Assembly (NCBI GenBank): GCA_028819345.1
Contig: JAPPLW010000105.1
Span: 44,589-108,588 of the forward strand
Length of the DNA stretch: 64,000 nt
Direction: 5' to 3'
Source: a bacterium
GTDB taxonomy: Bacteria; Actinomycetota; Acidimicrobiia; Spongiisociales; ZC4RG35
Positions 26,004-35,601 of this stretch are shown piece after piece (the stretch's first letter is position 1; every line of letters starts with the position of its first letter). The notes under the pieces were generated by a model. That model saw nothing but the letters and a program-made list of their open reading frames with translations. It searched no databases and was not told the DNA's origin. The translations under genes and the position numbers were made by a program.

Positions 26004-26993
26004 TTACCGCGCGGACAGCGACATTTCGTCGGACGGCGAGTGCAGCCAGCAGAGCACCCGGTGGCGGTCGCCCGTGGTGGCCTCGGCGGGAAACTCCTCT
26101 GTGCAGATGTCCATCACCTCCGGGCACCGGGGAGCGAAGGAGCAACCCGGTGGGAGGTCGATGGCAAGGGGAGGCTGCCCGCTCACCGTCAGCAGTCGCT
26201 TCTTGCGCGACTCCAGGCTGGGAAGAGTCGCCAGGAGCGCCTTGGCGTATGGATGGGCGGGTTCGTTGAAGATCTGGCGAGTGCTTCCGGTCTCGACGAT
26301 CCGACCGGCGTACATGACCGCCACCCGGTCACACAGTCGGGCGACTATCCCCAGGTCGTGGGTGACGAAGATCATCCCGAACTGGAACTCCTGCTGCAAC
26401 TCGGAGAGGAGCCGGAGGTACTGTGCCTGGACGGTCGCGTCCAGAGACGTGGTGGGCTCGTCCGCGATCAGGAGCGACGGACGGCACGAAAGGGCGATGG
26501 CGCCCGCCACCCGCTGGCGCATCCCGCCCGACATCTGGTGCGGGTACTGCTTGAGGCGCCGCTCCGCCTGCGGGATGCCCACCTGGCTGAGTATCTCGAC
26601 GACGCTGTCCCGCAACGCCCTCCCCCGTAGGCCCTGGTGGATGCGGATCGCCTCGGCCACCTGGTTGCCCACCGTGTATCCGGGGTTCAGGGAACTGAGA
26701 GGATCCTGGAGGATCAGGGAGATCTGTCCCCCTCTGATCTGTCTCATCTCCCGCTCGGAGAGGTCCAGCAACTCCTGTCCGTCCAGGAGGACGCTCCCTC
26801 CGACGATTCGCCCGGCAGGAGCCTCGACCAGTCGCATAAGCGCCATGCAACTCACGCTCTTTCCCGAGCCGGACTCTCCCACCAGTCCCAGCGTCTCCCC
26901 GCGGTCGAGGGAGAAACTCACCCCATCCACCGCCTTCACCACCCCACGGCGGGTGTGGAACTGCACCCTAAGGTCTTTCACTTCCAGCAACAT
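26004..26993 (-). CDS. Oligopeptide/dipeptide-type ABC transporter ATPase (OppD/DppD)
   Basis: This is one of two ATPases for an Opp/Dpp-type importer. Walker A is GESGSGKS, the signature region MSGGMRQRV, Walker B LLIADEPTTSLD, switch His FVTHD, and the C-terminal oligopeptide motif (GCSFAPRCPEVMDIC, Cys-containing) is present. The start is the ATG at 26993, two bases after the permease stop. The matching OppF-type ATPase lies about 3 kb upstream in the same operon, split off by two other genes. No binding protein is nearby. Confidence 0.93.
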   Translation of the reverse strand: MLLEVKDLRVQFHTRRGVVKAVDGVSFSLDRGETLGLVGESGSGKSVSCMALMRLVEAPAGRIVGGSVLLDGQELLDLSEREMRQIRGGQISLILQDPLSSLNPGYTVGNQVAEAIRIHQGLRGRALRDSVVEILSQVGIPQAERRLKQYPHQMSGGMRQRVAGAIALSCRPSLLIADEPTTSLDATVQAQYLRLLSELQQEFQFGMIFVTHDLGIVARLCDRVAVMYAGRIVETGSTRQIFNEPAHPYAKALLATLPSLESRKKRLLTVSGQPPLAIDLPPGCSFAPRCPEVMDICTEEFPAEATTGDRHRVLCWLHSPSDEMSLSAR

Positions 26994-26995
26994 GG

Positions 26996-27895
26996 CTACA
27001 ACTGCCGCAGCTTGGGGTCGAAGCGGTCCCTCACCCAGTCCCCGAGGAGGTTGGCAGCCAGCACCACCCCGAAGATGGCTATCCCGGGAATGATCGAGAC
27101 CCACCAGGCCCGGCCGAGGATGTCCCGCCCGTCGGCCACCATCAACCCCCAGGCGGGCGTGGGAGGCGGGATGCCCACCCCCAGGAAGCTGAGGGAGGCC
27201 TCGAGGAGAATGATCAGCGCCACCTGGAGGGTGGCGAGCACGCCGATGGTGGGCATCACGTTGGGAAGGATGTGCCTCCAGAGAATGCGCGGACTGGAGA
27301 GACCCGCCACCCGGGCAAGGTCGATGAAATCCTCCTCGCTAATCGCCAGCGCCTCACCCCGGATCTGCCTTGCGTAGTAGGGCCAGAGCAGTATGACGAT
27401 CACCATGAGCACATTGGTCAGGCTGGCCCCCAGCAGCGCCACCAGGACGATGGCCATCAGCATCAGCGGAAGCGCCAGGGTCATGTCGGTGATTCTCATC
27501 AGGATGATCTCCACCCAGCCCCGGTAGAAGCCGGCGACCAGGCCCACGATGGTCCCCAGCACCCCGGCCAGTCCGGTGGCCAGGATCGCCACCATCAAAG
27601 AGACCCGGGCGCCGTAGAGGATACGGGTGAAGATGTCGCGGCCCAGGGTGTCGGTGCCCAGCAGGAAGTCGGTGGTGCCTCCCTCCTGCCAGACGGGAGG
27701 AATCAGCTTGTTGGAGAGTTGTCCCACCTCCGGGTCGTGAGGGGCGATGAGCGGAGCGAAAACCGCCACCAGCACTACCAGCCCCAGCACCACCATGGAG
27801 ACGAAGGGGAAGCGGATGGTGGTGGCCGCCCCCCGCACCTTCACCCTGGGCTCTTCCGCCTGGGGCGCTCCCGGTGCGGACTCGGCGGTGGTCAT
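26996..27895 (-). CDS. Oligopeptide/dipeptide-type ABC transporter permease (OppC/DppC)
   Basis: This permease of about 299 residues has a short N-terminal cytoplasmic stretch followed by six membrane helices. It shows the family loop LGTDTLGRDIFTRILYGARVSL and the EAA motif around IDLARVAGLSSPRILWRHILPN. The ATG at 27895 overlaps the DppB-type stop (ATGA). It pairs with the DppB-type permease to form the membrane channel. The cargo is not evident; family members carry peptides, glycosides, nickel and others. Confidence 0.92.
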   Translation of the reverse strand: MTTAESAPGAPQAEEPRVKVRGAATTIRFPFVSMVVLGLVVLVAVFAPLIAPHDPEVGQLSNKLIPPVWQEGGTTDFLLGTDTLGRDIFTRILYGARVSLMVAILATGLAGVLGTIVGLVAGFYRGWVEIILMRITDMTLALPLMLMAIVLVALLGASLTNVLMVIVILLWPYYARQIRGEALAISEEDFIDLARVAGLSSPRILWRHILPNVMPTIGVLATLQVALIILLEASLSFLGVGIPPPTPAWGLMVADGRDILGRAWWVSIIPGIAIFGVVLAANLLGDWVRDRFDPKLRQL

Positions 27896-28815
27896 CGGGT
27901 GTACCTGATCTTGGGGTTGATCCATGCGTACGCCAGGTCGGCCAGGAAATTGCACATCACGAAGGCCGACCCGATGAGGATCACCGCTCCCTGGATGACC
28001 GGGAAGTCCCGTTGGATCACCGCTCTGATCAGCAGGCTCCCCAGACCCGGCCAGGCGAACACGTACTCGGTGACGATGGCGCCGCCGATCACGGCCGCGA
28101 AGATGACCGTTGCGTAGGTGATCACCGGCAGGGCGGCATTCTTAAATGCGTGCTTCCAGATCACCACCGACTCTCGGACCCCTTTGATGCGAGCCAGCTT
28201 GACATAGTCTCCGTACAGGGATTCCAGCATGGAGGAGCGGGTCAGTCGCATTATTCCCGCCGACACGAACCAGCCCAGGGTGAAGGTGGGCAGCACAACG
28301 GACCAGAGGCCCTCCCTCCCCCCGGTCGGAAACCACTGCAACTGCACCGAGAAGATTCGCAGCATCACCAGCCCCACCAGGAATGACGGTGCCGCCCCTC
28401 CCAGGATGGAGAAGATTCGGGCCACGTAATCGCTGCCCCGCCCCCGGTATTTGGCGGCATAGACGCCCAGAGGCAAGGCGATCAGCAGGGAGAACAGCAT
28501 CGAGAAGACCGACAGTTCCAGGCTCGGCAGGATCCGAAGCGACAGGAGTTCGCCTACCGTGCGCCCCCGGAAATACAGCGAGGTCCCCAGGTCTCCGGTC
28601 ACCAAACCTCCCAGGAACACCCCGTACTGGACCAAGAGGGGCTTGTCCAGCCCGTAGGCACGCTTCAGTTCGTTGGCCATCTCCTCGGTCACCTGGGGCG
28701 GGATCATTCTCTCCACCGGGTCCCCGGTCAGCCGGACCATGAAGAACAACACCGTGATCAGGACGAAGATGGAGACCACCGCCTGGGCCAGCCTCGCCAG
28801 AATGAAGCGCCTCAT
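27892..28815 (-). CDS. Oligopeptide/dipeptide-type ABC transporter permease (OppB/DppB)
   Basis: The 307-residue permease has six membrane helices and the family N-terminus (MRRFILARLAQAVVSIFVL). The EAA loop is YVKLARIKGVRESVVIWKHAFKNA. A gap of about 100 bases separates it from the cyclase gene upstream; this gap holds a short inverted repeat (AACC/GGTT flanking TGAAAAT) but no clear promoter. It begins the permease part of the operon. A periplasmic binding protein of the OppA/DppA type is absent. Confidence 0.92.
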   Translation of the reverse strand: MRRFILARLAQAVVSIFVLITVLFFMVRLTGDPVERMIPPQVTEEMANELKRAYGLDKPLLVQYGVFLGGLVTGDLGTSLYFRGRTVGELLSLRILPSLELSVFSMLFSLLIALPLGVYAAKYRGRGSDYVARIFSILGGAAPSFLVGLVMLRIFSVQLQWFPTGGREGLWSVVLPTFTLGWFVSAGIMRLTRSSMLESLYGDYVKLARIKGVRESVVIWKHAFKNAALPVITYATVIFAAVIGGAIVTEYVFAWPGLGSLLIRAVIQRDFPVIQGAVILIGSAFVMCNFLADLAYAWINPKIRYTR

Positions 28816-28915
28816 CTTTGCATCACTGTCCCGGATACCCGCCTTTGTAGTAAACCAACCATTTTCAGGTTAGGGGAACGCTCGGCGCGAGGGGGAAGAG
28901 TCATCGGCGTCTTAC

Positions 28916-29821
28916 TCAGAATATGCATAGAGGATTGACCGCCGATCCGGTCCCTCCCCTGAGACGCAGCGGCGCCATCATCAGCACGAACTCGGCCCGG
29001 CCCTCGGCGGAGCACACCGCCTTGAGCGCCTCGGTGTCGGGCCAGTCCAGGAGCGCTAGGCCCATCCCCGCCAGACCGAGGGAGTGGAGGGGCAACTCGA
29101 GGCCGGGGTAGGGCGAAGGCATCCTTTCGATGCAGTCTCCCCCGTACACCGCCACCTCCCGGCGATGAAGCCAGCGGATGGCGTCGATGTCGAGGCCTGC
29201 CCGCTGTCCCGGCTCGGGTGGATCGTCTCCGGACTCATGGACCATCCGTCCCGAGCGGACCAGCACCGCATCACCGGCCTCCGCCTCGACTCCCCAATAC
29301 TCTTCGGCGGCCTCCAACTCCTTCGGGCCGATGCTGGCGGTCGGATCGAGGTAATCCACCCCCAACGCCGAGGCCACGTCCAGGAACACCCCCCTGGTCA
29401 CCACCCCCTCCGCCATCGCCTCTATCGACCCGAACCTCATCCCGGAGCGATCCACCTCCTCCGCCGCCTGGCGGCCGTTGTACATCTCGCCCTCGAAGTA
29501 GACATGACCGACCGCGTCGAGATGGGTCACCGAGAGGCCGTGGGGTGCGATCCCCACGAAGTCCATGGTCGCCTCGGCGTGATGGGCGGCGTAGAGGAGG
29601 TAATGGACCACCGGCCGGGGATTGGAGGGCCCCGACACGGTGTCGAGGTCCCTTCCGATCGAGACGACCCGGCCCGAACGCACCAGTGAAAGCGCCTCCT
29701 TCACCTTGGCGGGGGTTATGTAGTTGAGGGTCCCCCGCTGATCGCCTTCGCCCCACCGGCCCCGATTGGAGAGTTCGGAGAAGATCTCCCGGTAGTTCAA
29801 GTTCCCTTCCCTCTCTCCCAT
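28916..29821 (-). CDS. Cyclase-family (kynurenine formamidase-like) hydrolase
   Basis: This is a protein of the cyclase family (PF04199), metal-dependent hydrolases including bacterial kynurenine formamidase. The metal motif here is THLDAVGH (family HxGTHxDxPxH), followed by VLVRSGRM and later MPSPYPGLELPLHSLGLAGM. Length 301 is longer than KynB and closer to uncharacterised catabolic members. The start (ATG 29821) overlaps the LLM gene by 25 bases. A ring-opening or lactone/amide hydrolysis role in the operon is inferred; the substrate is unknown. Confidence 0.85.
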   Translation of the reverse strand: MGEREGNLNYREIFSELSNRGRWGEGDQRGTLNYITPAKVKEALSLVRSGRVVSIGRDLDTVSGPSNPRPVVHYLLYAAHHAEATMDFVGIAPHGLSVTHLDAVGHVYFEGEMYNGRQAAEEVDRSGMRFGSIEAMAEGVVTRGVFLDVASALGVDYLDPTASIGPKELEAAEEYWGVEAEAGDAVLVRSGRMVHESGDDPPEPGQRAGLDIDAIRWLHRREVAVYGGDCIERMPSPYPGLELPLHSLGLAGMGLALLDWPDTEALKAVCSAEGRAEFVLMMAPLRLRGGTGSAVNPLCIF

Positions 29822-30774
29822 GAGAGCCTGGGGCGGATCTCCGTCACGAACAGCTCCAACTGCTCCAGGATGTCCTCGGTCTCCGGGCCCGGCGGGGTGG
29901 CGATCTGGAGGTGGGTGGTCCCCGCCTCAGCGTATCTCTCCATCGAGTCGACGATCCGCTCCACCGACCCTCGGCACGGGTGTTCCGGATCGGCGCGATC
30001 GGTCACCTGCAGGTTCACCCGGTTCGAGTACACGAATCCCTCCGGGTCCCGGCCGTATCCCGCCAGCCTCTCCCCGATGTCCTCCCGGATTCTCGGGATC
30101 CGGTCGGGGAGTACGAACGCTCCATGCCACCCCGTGCCTATCCGGGCGGCCCGCCGGCGGGCCGGCAGACTGTTTCCCCCCACCCAGATGGGGATGGTTC
30201 GCTGAACGGGCTTGGGATAGAAACAAATGTCGGGGGGGAGGCTGTAGAACCGCCCCTCGAATCCCGGATGGTCCTCTCGCCACAGCAGGGTCATGACATC
30301 CAGGTACTCGTCGGTGACCGCTCCCCGGTCCGCCCAGGAGGCGTCAACCGCCGCATACTCCTCGGGAATCCACCCCACCCCCACCCCTAGGATCAACCGC
30401 CCTCCGCACAGCACGTCGAGGGTGGAGAGCATCTTGGCCGCCACCACCGGGTGCCGGAGGGGCACCACCAATGTCCCCAGGGCCAGCCGGATACGCCGGG
30501 TGAGCGCCGACAGGAATCCGAGCAGCGTCAGCGGTTCGTAAACCGGGTCGTCGGCGTCCATGTCCCCGATCCCCGCCTCGCTCCATGGCCGGGAGCCGGT
30601 GATCTCTTCCTTCCCGCTGTAGGGATGGGGGGAGGTGATGTTCCTGGCCAGCACGATGTGGTCTCCGATCCACACGTCGTCCAATCCCGCCTCCTCGGCC
30701 GCTTCGGCCACCCTGCGGAAGGTCCCGACATGGGCGGCTCCCCTGAAATTGGGGATACTGATTCCGAACTCCAT
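29797..30774 (-). CDS. LLM-class F420-dependent oxidoreductase
   Basis: This luciferase-like TIM-barrel protein has the features of F420-type dehydrogenases or reductases: N-terminal EFGISIPNF, DVWIGDHIVL, GRLILGVGVGW and ARRRAARIGTGWHGAF. The length is 325 residues. FMN-dependent monooxygenases share the fold, so cofactor use is inferred from similarity to actinobacterial F420 proteins. It sits between the OppF-type ATPase gene and the cyclase gene in the long leftward operon. Confidence 0.88.
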   Translation of the reverse strand: MEFGISIPNFRGAAHVGTFRRVAEAAEEAGLDDVWIGDHIVLARNITSPHPYSGKEEITGSRPWSEAGIGDMDADDPVYEPLTLLGFLSALTRRIRLALGTLVVPLRHPVVAAKMLSTLDVLCGGRLILGVGVGWIPEEYAAVDASWADRGAVTDEYLDVMTLLWREDHPGFEGRFYSLPPDICFYPKPVQRTIPIWVGGNSLPARRRAARIGTGWHGAFVLPDRIPRIREDIGERLAGYGRDPEGFVYSNRVNLQVTDRADPEHPCRGSVERIVDSMERYAEAGTTHLQIATPPGPETEDILEQLELFVTEIRPRLSWERGKGT

Positions 30775-30778
30775 CGAC

Positions 30779-31804
30779 CTATCGGCTCCCTACCGCGACC
30801 TGTTGCCACGACCGTGTGCCCGATTCCGGATAGAGATGGCACGAGACCCCGTGGCCCGGCTCCAGGTCGCCATGCTCGGGAACCACGTCGGAGCACTGCT
30901 CCATCACATAGGGACAGCGGGGGTGGAAGGTGCACCCGCCGGGAGGGTCGATCGGGCTCGGGACCTCTCCCTCCAGAATGATCTCCTGGCTTTCTATGTC
31001 GGGATGGGCCGGGGGAACGGCCGACAGGAGCGCCTCGGTGTAGGGATGGGCGGGGGTGGAGAACAACGACTCGGCGCCGGCCAACTCGATCACCTTGCCG
31101 ACGTACATCACCATCACCCGGTCGGAGAGATGGGCAACCCCGCTCAGGTCGTGGGAGATGAGCAAGTAGGCCAGGTCGAAGCGTTCTTGGAGATCGGCCA
31201 GCAGGTTCATCACCTGGGCTCGGATGGAGACGTCCAGGGCGGACACCGGCTCGTCGAGGATCACCACCTTCGGGTTGGGCGCCAGGGCCCGGGCGATGGC
31301 GATCCGCTGCCGCTGCCCACCGCTGAACTCGTGGGGGTAGAGATCGGCATGCGCCCCGTAGTCGAGTCCCACCTGGCTCATCACCTCCCCCACACGGTCG
31401 GTGGTCTCCTCACGGCTCTGCTCGCCGGCCGACTGGATCGGCTCGGCGATGATATCTCTGATCCTCATGCGGGGAGAGAGCGAGGAGAAGGGGTCCTGGA
31501 AGACCACCTGCACGTTGCGGCGATAGTCGACCAGTTGCTCCCTCGGGTAGTCGATGCTCACCTCGTTGCCCTGAAAAAGAATCCGACCCTCGGTGGGAGA
31601 CTCCAGGAGCAGCAAAAGGCGCGCCAATGTCGTCTTGCCGCACCCCGACTCGCCGACCACCCCCAGCGTCTCCCCCGGCCACAGCCGGAGATCGATCCCG
31701 TTCACCGCCTTCACCACCCCCTGGCCGCCGAACCCCAACGCTCCGGTCATGGCGAAGTGCTTGTGGAGGTCCTCAGCCTCCAGCAGGGGCTTGGCGTCGT
31801 TCAT
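30779..31804 (-). CDS. Oligopeptide/dipeptide-type ABC transporter ATPase (OppF/DppF)
   Basis: This is the second ATPase of the importer. Walker A GESGCGKTT, signature FSGGQRQRI, Walker B VVILDEPVSALDVS, switch His LISHD, and the C-terminal oligopeptide motif (GGCTFHPRCPYVMEQC) are all present. Length 341 is normal. It overlaps the acyl-CoA ligase gene by 4 bases and precedes the LLM gene by 4. It is separated from its permeases and OppD partner by two enzyme genes, an unusual arrangement. Confidence 0.93.
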   Translation of the reverse strand: MNDAKPLLEAEDLHKHFAMTGALGFGGQGVVKAVNGIDLRLWPGETLGVVGESGCGKTTLARLLLLLESPTEGRILFQGNEVSIDYPREQLVDYRRNVQVVFQDPFSSLSPRMRIRDIIAEPIQSAGEQSREETTDRVGEVMSQVGLDYGAHADLYPHEFSGGQRQRIAIARALAPNPKVVILDEPVSALDVSIRAQVMNLLADLQERFDLAYLLISHDLSGVAHLSDRVMVMYVGKVIELAGAESLFSTPAHPYTEALLSAVPPAHPDIESQEIILEGEVPSPIDPPGGCTFHPRCPYVMEQCSDVVPEHGDLEPGHGVSCHLYPESGTRSWQQVAVGSR

Positions 31805-33429
31805 GTTCTCTCCTGGCGGGCGCGAACACCGGGATCCCCCAGCATCTCTCGCAGGTCGCGCTTGCGGACCTTGCCCTGGGAGTCGATCGGCAAATCAGAG
31901 ACAAACTCTACTCGCTTGGGCGTCTTGTAACCGGCCAAGCGGGCCCGGCAGAATTCGATCAACTCCGCCTGGGAGGGGCTTGCGTCCGGCCCCGCCACCA
32001 CCGCCGCGGTCACCGCCTCCGTCCATTCCGGGTGAGGCATCCCCACCACGGCCGCCTCCACCACCCCGGGGTGCATCCGGATGGTCTCCTCGACCTCGGC
32101 CGATGAGACGTTCATTCCTCCCGTCTTGATCATGTCCTTCAGCCGGTCATGGAAGAACAGGTTGCCATCCGGGTCGAGGCGGACCACGTCGCCGGTGTGC
32201 AGCCAGCCGTCCCGGAGCACGGCATCGGTGGCCCGGGGGTTCCGGTAGTAGCCTTCCATAACCCCCGGAGAGCGGCACAGCAACTCGCCCACCTCGCTAT
32301 CGGCGCCCCCCTCGTCCACCACCCGCACCTCCACGTGGGGGGTCGGTCTGCCGATCCAACGGGAGTCCCCCTCCGGAATCTCCGAGGGGTCTGAGAAGAA
32401 CCCGATCACCCCCAGTTGGCTGAGCTCGGACTGGCCCCAGTAGGTGGCCCAGGTCACCCTGGGAGCGCGCCGTGACAGCTCGGACACCACCCCGAAGGGG
32501 ATCGGGCCTCCGTACACGTGCGCCTGGCGAAGAGAGGAGAGGTCCCGCCGCCCGAAGTCGGGGTGGCGGATCATGCGGTGGTAGAAGGTGGGGGTCTGCG
32601 AGGTGTTGGTCACCCCCTCGGCCTCGATGGCCTCCAGGACCGCCCCCGGCTCGGTGCGGGGAATCATCACCAGCGTCGCTCCCATCGAGATCAGGTTGGT
32701 CACCGCTCCGGTTCCGGCCATGGTGTACACCGGCGCCAGCAGCAGGAACACATCCGTTGTCTCCACGTACCTCTCGTACGACCAGGAGGGGGTGGTGGAA
32801 ATCATCATCGCCCGGTGGGTGACCATCACCCCCTTGGGGACGCTCTCGGTGCCGCTCGTGTACATCACCATCGCCAGGTCCCTCTCCTCCACCAGCGCCT
32901 CGGGCATCTCATCGGACGCGCCGTCCAGCATCTCGGAGAAGCCGATCTCTCCCGGCTGCGGAGTACCGTCCATCACCACCAGGCGGGGCTTGGCCCGGGT
33001 TCCGGCCACTCCGGCCCGGACCCGCTCGGCCATTCCGGGGCCGGCGATCACCACCCGGGGAGTGGAGTGATCCACCTGCGTCGCCACTTCCGCCGGGGTG
33101 TAGGAGGGATTCAGGGAGGTGAACACCGAGCCCTGTTTCAGGACGCCGTAGTAGACGCCGACCGCTTCCGGCACGTTGTGGCTCATCAGAGCCGCCCGGT
33201 CACCCCGGCCCACTTCCAGGCGGGCCAGCCCGTGAGCCACCCGGTTGGAGAACCGGTCCAGGTCCCGGTAGGTGATCACCCGCCGGCTGCCGCCCCCCGA
33301 TCGGGCGACGATCGCCGGCTTGTCCCCCTGCCGAGCCGCCTGCCTCCTGAGCATGTCTCCCAGGGCGGCCCGTCGCAGCAGGTTCTCGACCAGACCATCC
33401 CCGGCTCGAGCGGGCCCGTCGGAGGTCAT
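31801..33429 (-). CDS. Acyl-CoA ligase (AMP-forming, FadD-like)
   Basis: This 542-residue adenylate-forming enzyme activates a carboxylic acid to its CoA ester. Motifs: P-loop YTSGTESVPKG (the usual TTG is TES), YWGQSE, GWLHTGDV, and C-terminal PIDSQGKVRKRDL with the catalytic Lys. It is likely the entry step for an imported acid, given the adjacent Opp genes and downstream acyl-CoA dehydrogenases. Substrate is unknown; aromatic, terpenoid and medium-chain acids are all possible. It follows E2 after 13 bases. Confidence 0.92.
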   Translation of the reverse strand: MTSDGPARAGDGLVENLLRRAALGDMLRRQAARQGDKPAIVARSGGGSRRVITYRDLDRFSNRVAHGLARLEVGRGDRAALMSHNVPEAVGVYYGVLKQGSVFTSLNPSYTPAEVATQVDHSTPRVVIAGPGMAERVRAGVAGTRAKPRLVVMDGTPQPGEIGFSEMLDGASDEMPEALVEERDLAMVMYTSGTESVPKGVMVTHRAMMISTTPSWSYERYVETTDVFLLLAPVYTMAGTGAVTNLISMGATLVMIPRTEPGAVLEAIEAEGVTNTSQTPTFYHRMIRHPDFGRRDLSSLRQAHVYGGPIPFGVVSELSRRAPRVTWATYWGQSELSQLGVIGFFSDPSEIPEGDSRWIGRPTPHVEVRVVDEGGADSEVGELLCRSPGVMEGYYRNPRATDAVLRDGWLHTGDVVRLDPDGNLFFHDRLKDMIKTGGMNVSSAEVEETIRMHPGVVEAAVVGMPHPEWTEAVTAAVVAGPDASPSQAELIEFCRARLAGYKTPKRVEFVSDLPIDSQGKVRKRDLREMLGDPGVRARQERT

Positions 33430-33442
33430 CTCAAAGGCTCAC

Positions 33443-34609
33443 CTACTCCGATTCCAGGACGGCGCCCAGCGCCCGGAGGAAACGGGCCCCCGTAGCCCCG
33501 TCAACAACCCGGTGATCGAAGGCTCCCGACACATAACAGGTCGGCTCGGCCACCACCTGGCCGTCCACCACCATCGGCCGCTCCGCGATCGTCCCGAAGT
33601 AGATGGTGGCCGCCGTGTTCAGGCTGATGATCGGGGTCCCGAAGTCGACGCCCTTGGGGCCCAGATTGGACGTAGTGATGGTGGCTCCCCCGATGTCGGA
33701 GAAAGTGAGCTTTCTGCGACGGGCGGCGTCGGCGAGGCGGCGTATTTCCGCGGCCAGTTCCCCCAGACCCATCCGGTCCGCGCCGTGCACCACCGGCGCG
33801 GCCAACCCGTGGGGCGTGTCGACCCCCACGGCCACGTTCACTTCGTCGTACACGATCACTGACTTCCCGGACAGAGCGGCATTCACCTCCGGGACCTCGC
33901 GACAGGCCCCTACCACCGCCGAGACCATCAGGTCGTTGAGAGAGACCTCCAAGCCTTCCGACCGGCACGCCGCCAGGCGGAGGAGGAGGGGCCCGGCCCA
34001 CACCGACACCGTCTGGGAGAAGTGGGGGATCTCCGTCCAGTTGCGAGCCATGGCGGCCGCCATCGCCCGGGGATATCCCCGCAGGGGACGCCGCTCCCGG
34101 ACCCCGGGACCGGAAGGGCCCGCCTCGGCAGCAGCCGCCTCCACGTCGTCGGGGGTGATGATTCCGGCCCGGCCCGTGCCCTGCACGCCGGCCAGGTCTA
34201 CCCCGAGGCTCTTGGCCAGGGCTCTGGCCTTGGGCATGGCCCGTATGCGTTCTTTCGGTCCCGGGTCCTTTCTCTCCGGCCTCGTGGCGGGCGCCGGGCC
34301 GGGCGCCGCCGGGGCGTCGGCGCTCGCCTCCCCCGAGAGGAGTTCTGCGATCTGCTCCGGAGTGGGCACGCTGCCCACCTCCGCCATCACCGCCACCGCC
34401 GCGCCTACCCGGACCTCGGTGGAGACGGGAGCGACGATCTTGGCCAGGAGGCCTGCTCCCATCGCCTCCACGACGATGGCGCTCTTTTCGTTCTCCACCT
34501 CATAGAGAGCCTCCCCCACCGCCACTTCCTCTCCCTCGGCCTTGAACCAGGCGATGATGGTGCCCATCTCCATGGTTTCCCCCAGCGCGGGCATTCGCAG
34601 GATTTGCAT
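33443..34609 (-). CDS. 2-oxoacid dehydrogenase E2 (dihydrolipoamide acyltransferase)
   Basis: E2 transfers the acyl group from E1 to CoA. The N-terminal lipoyl domain (residues 1-76) has the lipoylation site ENEKSA, a variant of the usual ETDKA. A peripheral subunit-binding domain (about 120-160, AKSLGVDLAGVQGTGRAGIITPDD) follows an Ala/Pro linker. The catalytic domain ends with FDHRVVDG, containing the active-site His and Asp. It lies directly after E1beta. No lipoamide dehydrogenase (E3) gene is in the window, so E3 must be shared. Confidence 0.93.
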   Translation of the reverse strand: MQILRMPALGETMEMGTIIAWFKAEGEEVAVGEALYEVENEKSAIVVEAMGAGLLAKIVAPVSTEVRVGAAVAVMAEVGSVPTPEQIAELLSGEASADAPAAPGPAPATRPERKDPGPKERIRAMPKARALAKSLGVDLAGVQGTGRAGIITPDDVEAAAAEAGPSGPGVRERRPLRGYPRAMAAAMARNWTEIPHFSQTVSVWAGPLLLRLAACRSEGLEVSLNDLMVSAVVGACREVPEVNAALSGKSVIVYDEVNVAVGVDTPHGLAAPVVHGADRMGLGELAAEIRRLADAARRRKLTFSDIGGATITTSNLGPKGVDFGTPIISLNTAATIYFGTIAERPMVVDGQVVAEPTCYVSGAFDHRVVDGATGARFLRALGAVLESE

Positions 34610-34614
34610 GGCGG

Positions 34615-35601
34615 TCAGTCAAGCCTCCTTATCGCTTCGGTCACCGAGGCGGCGGTGGGTATCAGGAACTGTTGCAAATAGCGGCTCTGGGGGATGGGGA
34701 CATCGGCGGAAGCCACCCGGATGATCGGGGACTCCAGGAACTCGAGCGCCTCCTCGGCGATGATGGCCGCCACCTCGCCTCCGGCGCCGCCGGTCTTGGG
34801 CGCCTCGTGGGCGATCACCACCCGGCCGGTCTTGGCCACCGACTCCAGGATGGTGTCGAGGTCCAGGGGACGAAGCCCTCGGGGATCGACCACCTCCACG
34901 TCTATTCCCTCCGCCTCCAACTGCTCGGCGGCCCGGAGGGACTCTCCCACCATGCGCGACCAGGCGATCACCGTTACATCGCTTCCCTCCCGCTTCACCG
35001 CGGCCTCCCCCAGCGGCACCAGGTGGTCGCCGGCGGGCACCTCCCCCCGGTAGGCGTACAGTCCGGCATGCTCGAAGAAAAGCACCGGGTTGTCGTCCCG
35101 GATCGCGGACTTCATTAGCCCCAGGGCGTCGGCGGGGTCCGACGGGATCACCACATACGCTCCCGACGCGGATAGGAACAGCGCCTCGGGGCTGACGTCG
35201 TGCTCGGGACCGGCCCCCTTGGCGCCCTCGGGAAGCCTTATCACCAGCGGGACGGTGAACACGCCCCCGTGCATGTACCTCCACCGCGCCGCCTTGTGGT
35301 AGAGCTCGTCCATGGCGATCCCGAAGTACCCGCTCGACTGCAACTCCGCCACCGGCCGCAGTCCGGTGATGGCAGCGCCCACCGCCGCTCCCACGATCAT
35401 CGTCTCCGAGATGGGAGTGTCGATCACCCGCCCGGGACCGAACTGCTCCAACAACCCGGCGGTCGCCCCGTAGATGCCTCCGTACACCGCCACGTCCTCC
35501 CCCCAGACGAACACCCGGTCGTCGCGCTCCATCTCCTCTCGCAGCGCCTCCCGGATGGCCTGGGAGAAGGTGAGGGTCCGGGTGGTGGTTGCCTGGCTCA
35601 T
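34615..35601 (-). CDS. 2-oxoacid/acetoin dehydrogenase E1 beta subunit
   Basis: This subunit completes the thiamine-diphosphate active site of an E1 alpha2beta2 decarboxylase. It shows DDRVFVWGEDVAVYGG, RVIDTPISE, and GGAGGEVAAIIAEE. Length 328 is normal. It overlaps E1alpha by 4 bases. The subunit resembles acetoin-dehydrogenase and branched-chain type complexes; the substrate (pyruvate, acetoin or a branched 2-oxoacid) cannot be fixed by eye. Confidence 0.93.
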   Translation of the reverse strand: MSQATTTRTLTFSQAIREALREEMERDDRVFVWGEDVAVYGGIYGATAGLLEQFGPGRVIDTPISETMIVGAAVGAAITGLRPVAELQSSGYFGIAMDELYHKAARWRYMHGGVFTVPLVIRLPEGAKGAGPEHDVSPEALFLSASGAYVVIPSDPADALGLMKSAIRDDNPVLFFEHAGLYAYRGEVPAGDHLVPLGEAAVKREGSDVTVIAWSRMVGESLRAAEQLEAEGIDVEVVDPRGLRPLDLDTILESVAKTGRVVIAHEAPKTGGAGGEVAAIIAEEALEFLESPIIRVASADVPIPQSRYLQQFLIPTAASVTEAIRRLD